NCBI GenBank assembly: GCA_039184415.1 | Contig: JBCDBB010000111.1 | Location: forward strand, 1-12,921 | Length of the DNA: 12,921 bases | From: JANSYP01 sp039184415 | GTDB lineage: Bacteria; Pseudomonadota; Alphaproteobacteria; Rhodobacterales; Rhodobacteraceae | Direction of reading: 5' to 3' | Part shown: positions 12,258 through 12,921 of the stretch, in pieces | How the letters are laid out: every line of letters begins with the position of its first letter | Position numbering within the stretch: position 1 is the first letter of the stretch | Program-made: the position numbers and the translations under genes | The notes under the pieces: generated by a model | Seen by the model: only the letters and a program-made list of their open reading frames with translations | Told to the model about the DNA's origin: nothing | Databases searched by the model: none

Positions 12258-12569
12258 CTACTTGCGCGTCGGTAAAAACTCTGCCGCACCGCGGTAGGTC
12301 CCGTCGGAGGCGTAGAGCAGCACGCGTTCGCCGCGGTCGACCACGGCGATCCATCCCGGTCCAAAGGTCACGGCACTGGCTTCGGCGCCTTCAGGCAGCT
12401 TCAGCGCATCGGGCAGGGCGGGTAGCGCTGGCGTTTGGCCGAGCTTCATGACAAGCAACAGGACAATCGTGCTCACACCGATGATCATGACCGCGGTCAG
12501 CACCGTCACGAGCCACCGCAGAAAGCGCAGGTTGGCCGGTTCACCTTCCGGGAGTTGATCTTCTGTCAT
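12258..12569 (-). CDS. DUF6476-like small membrane protein
   Basis: 103 residues. A short acidic N-terminus (TEDQLPEGEPANLRF) is followed by one strong membrane helix at ~18-41 (LRWLVTVLTAVMIIGVSTIV and beyond), then an outside domain. That domain carries LPALPDALKLPEGAEASAVTF, GPGWIAVVD and RVLLYASDGTYRGAAEF, which looks like one or two beta-blade strands. I recall this layout as DUF6476, a Rhodobacterales family of unknown function; the name is from memory. The start codon lies on CATG (12567-12570), the same four bases used in the opposite direction by rluD, so the two genes diverge with no spacer. The longer minus-strand frame up to 12911 is a shadow of rluD. A stem with TTTT follows the stop. 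Confidence 0.8.
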   Translation of the reverse strand: MTEDQLPEGEPANLRFLRWLVTVLTAVMIIGVSTIVLLLVMKLGQTPALPALPDALKLPEGAEASAVTFGPGWIAVVDRGERVLLYASDGTYRGAAEFLPTRK

Positions 12570-12921
12570 GCCGTCCGATCCTTCCGATCCGCTGGTGCGG
12601 ATCACCATCGCCGACGACCCCCCGCGGCGCCTTGATAAGGCGCTGGCCCGCGATGTGCCAGACGCCGCAGGGCTCAGCAGAACCCGGATCGCGCGGCTGA
12701 TCGCGGAGGGGCAGGTGACACGCGGGGAGGAGATCCTGCAGGACCCGAAGGCGCGGGTGTGGCCGGGCGACGAGATCACGCTGCGCCTGCCCGAAAGCGC
12801 CGAGATTGCAGCGCAGCCAGAGGCGATTCCGCTCGACATTGTCCATGAGGATGCGGAGCTCATCGTCGTCGATAAACCGGCCGGTATGGTCGTGCATCCT
12901 GCGCCCGGCACCCCGTCGGGC
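12568..12921 (+). CDS. rluD: RluD-type 23S rRNA pseudouridine synthase, 5' part
   Basis: 118 codons in frame to the right edge; the gene continues outside. Residues ~19-75 are an S4 RNA-binding domain (RRLDKALARDV, LSRTRIARLIAEGQVTRG, DPKARVWPGDEI), and ~88-118 begin the RluA/RluD catalytic domain with IPLDIVHEDAELIVVDKPAG and MVVHPAPGTPSG, the family hallmark. The catalytic Asp motif (GRLD) lies beyond the window. RluD modifies helix 69 of 23S rRNA (positions 1911, 1915, 1917 in E. coli). The assignment to RluD rather than RluC rests on the S4 domain plus the VHPAPGTPSG segment. A ribosome site GGGAG (12550-12554) is 13 nt from the ATG, rather far. The start codon overlaps that of the divergent gene. 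Confidence 0.92.
   Translation, partial: MPSDPSDPLVRITIADDPPRRLDKALARDVPDAAGLSRTRIARLIAEGQVTRGEEILQDPKARVWPGDEITLRLPESAEIAAQPEAIPLDIVHEDAELIVVDKPAGMVVHPAPGTPSG

Overview
The window reads as the chromosome of an alphaproteobacterium, most likely a Rhodobacterales (Roseobacter/Rhodobacteraceae-type) organism. The reasons are high G+C coding sequence, the gene order nrdR-ribD-ribE-...-ribB-ribH-nusB, a MmcB-type SOS gene with an alphaproteobacterial GTTC-N7-GTTC LexA box, two small genes I recall from Rhodobacterales (DUF6324- and DUF6476-like), and a histidine tRNA that encodes no G-1 and has A73.

Layout. 1-359 is the 3' end of rpoD. 525-956 is a small predicted lipoprotein. 1196-7320 is a co-directional block for NrdR, riboflavin synthesis (RibD, RibE, RibB, RibH) and NusB. 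Between ribE and ribB it contains an unexpected two-gene module: a 72-residue two-helix membrane protein translationally coupled (ATGA) to a secreted caspase-fold protease with an intact His/Cys dyad. 7366-10758 is a mosaic of short one- or two-gene units: an isochorismatase-like cysteine hydrolase, a small membrane protein, a cysteine-free ArsR-type repressor with an SRPBCC partner, SOS-controlled mmcB, a small DUF6324-like protein and a GNAT acetyltransferase. tRNA-His (10803-10879) follows. The stretch from about 10880 to 12215 is visibly richer in A+T. It carries an unrecognised two-helix membrane protein and a SieB-like (superinfection exclusion B) gene broken by a single frameshift. The window closes with a DUF6476-like membrane protein and the 5' part of rluD, transcribed divergently and sharing a CATG start site.

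How the parts work together. RibD, RibB, RibE and RibH cover the riboflavin steps other than GTP cyclohydrolase II: the RibA-like half of RibB has lost its zinc cysteines, so that activity must be encoded elsewhere. No FMN riboswitch is visible. The best regulatory reading is the 111-bp region at 9438-9548. Two 16-bp GATAC dyads, 23 bp apart, sit in the spacer and over the start of the arsR-like promoter, and a LexA box controls the divergent mmcB.

The two places most likely to hold something undescribed are the secreted caspase plus small membrane protein inside the rib cluster, and the membrane-protein pair next to tRNA-His, which looks like a small acquired phage-exclusion cassette. Both functional readings are inference. 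The genes, motifs and frameshift are visible in the sequence.
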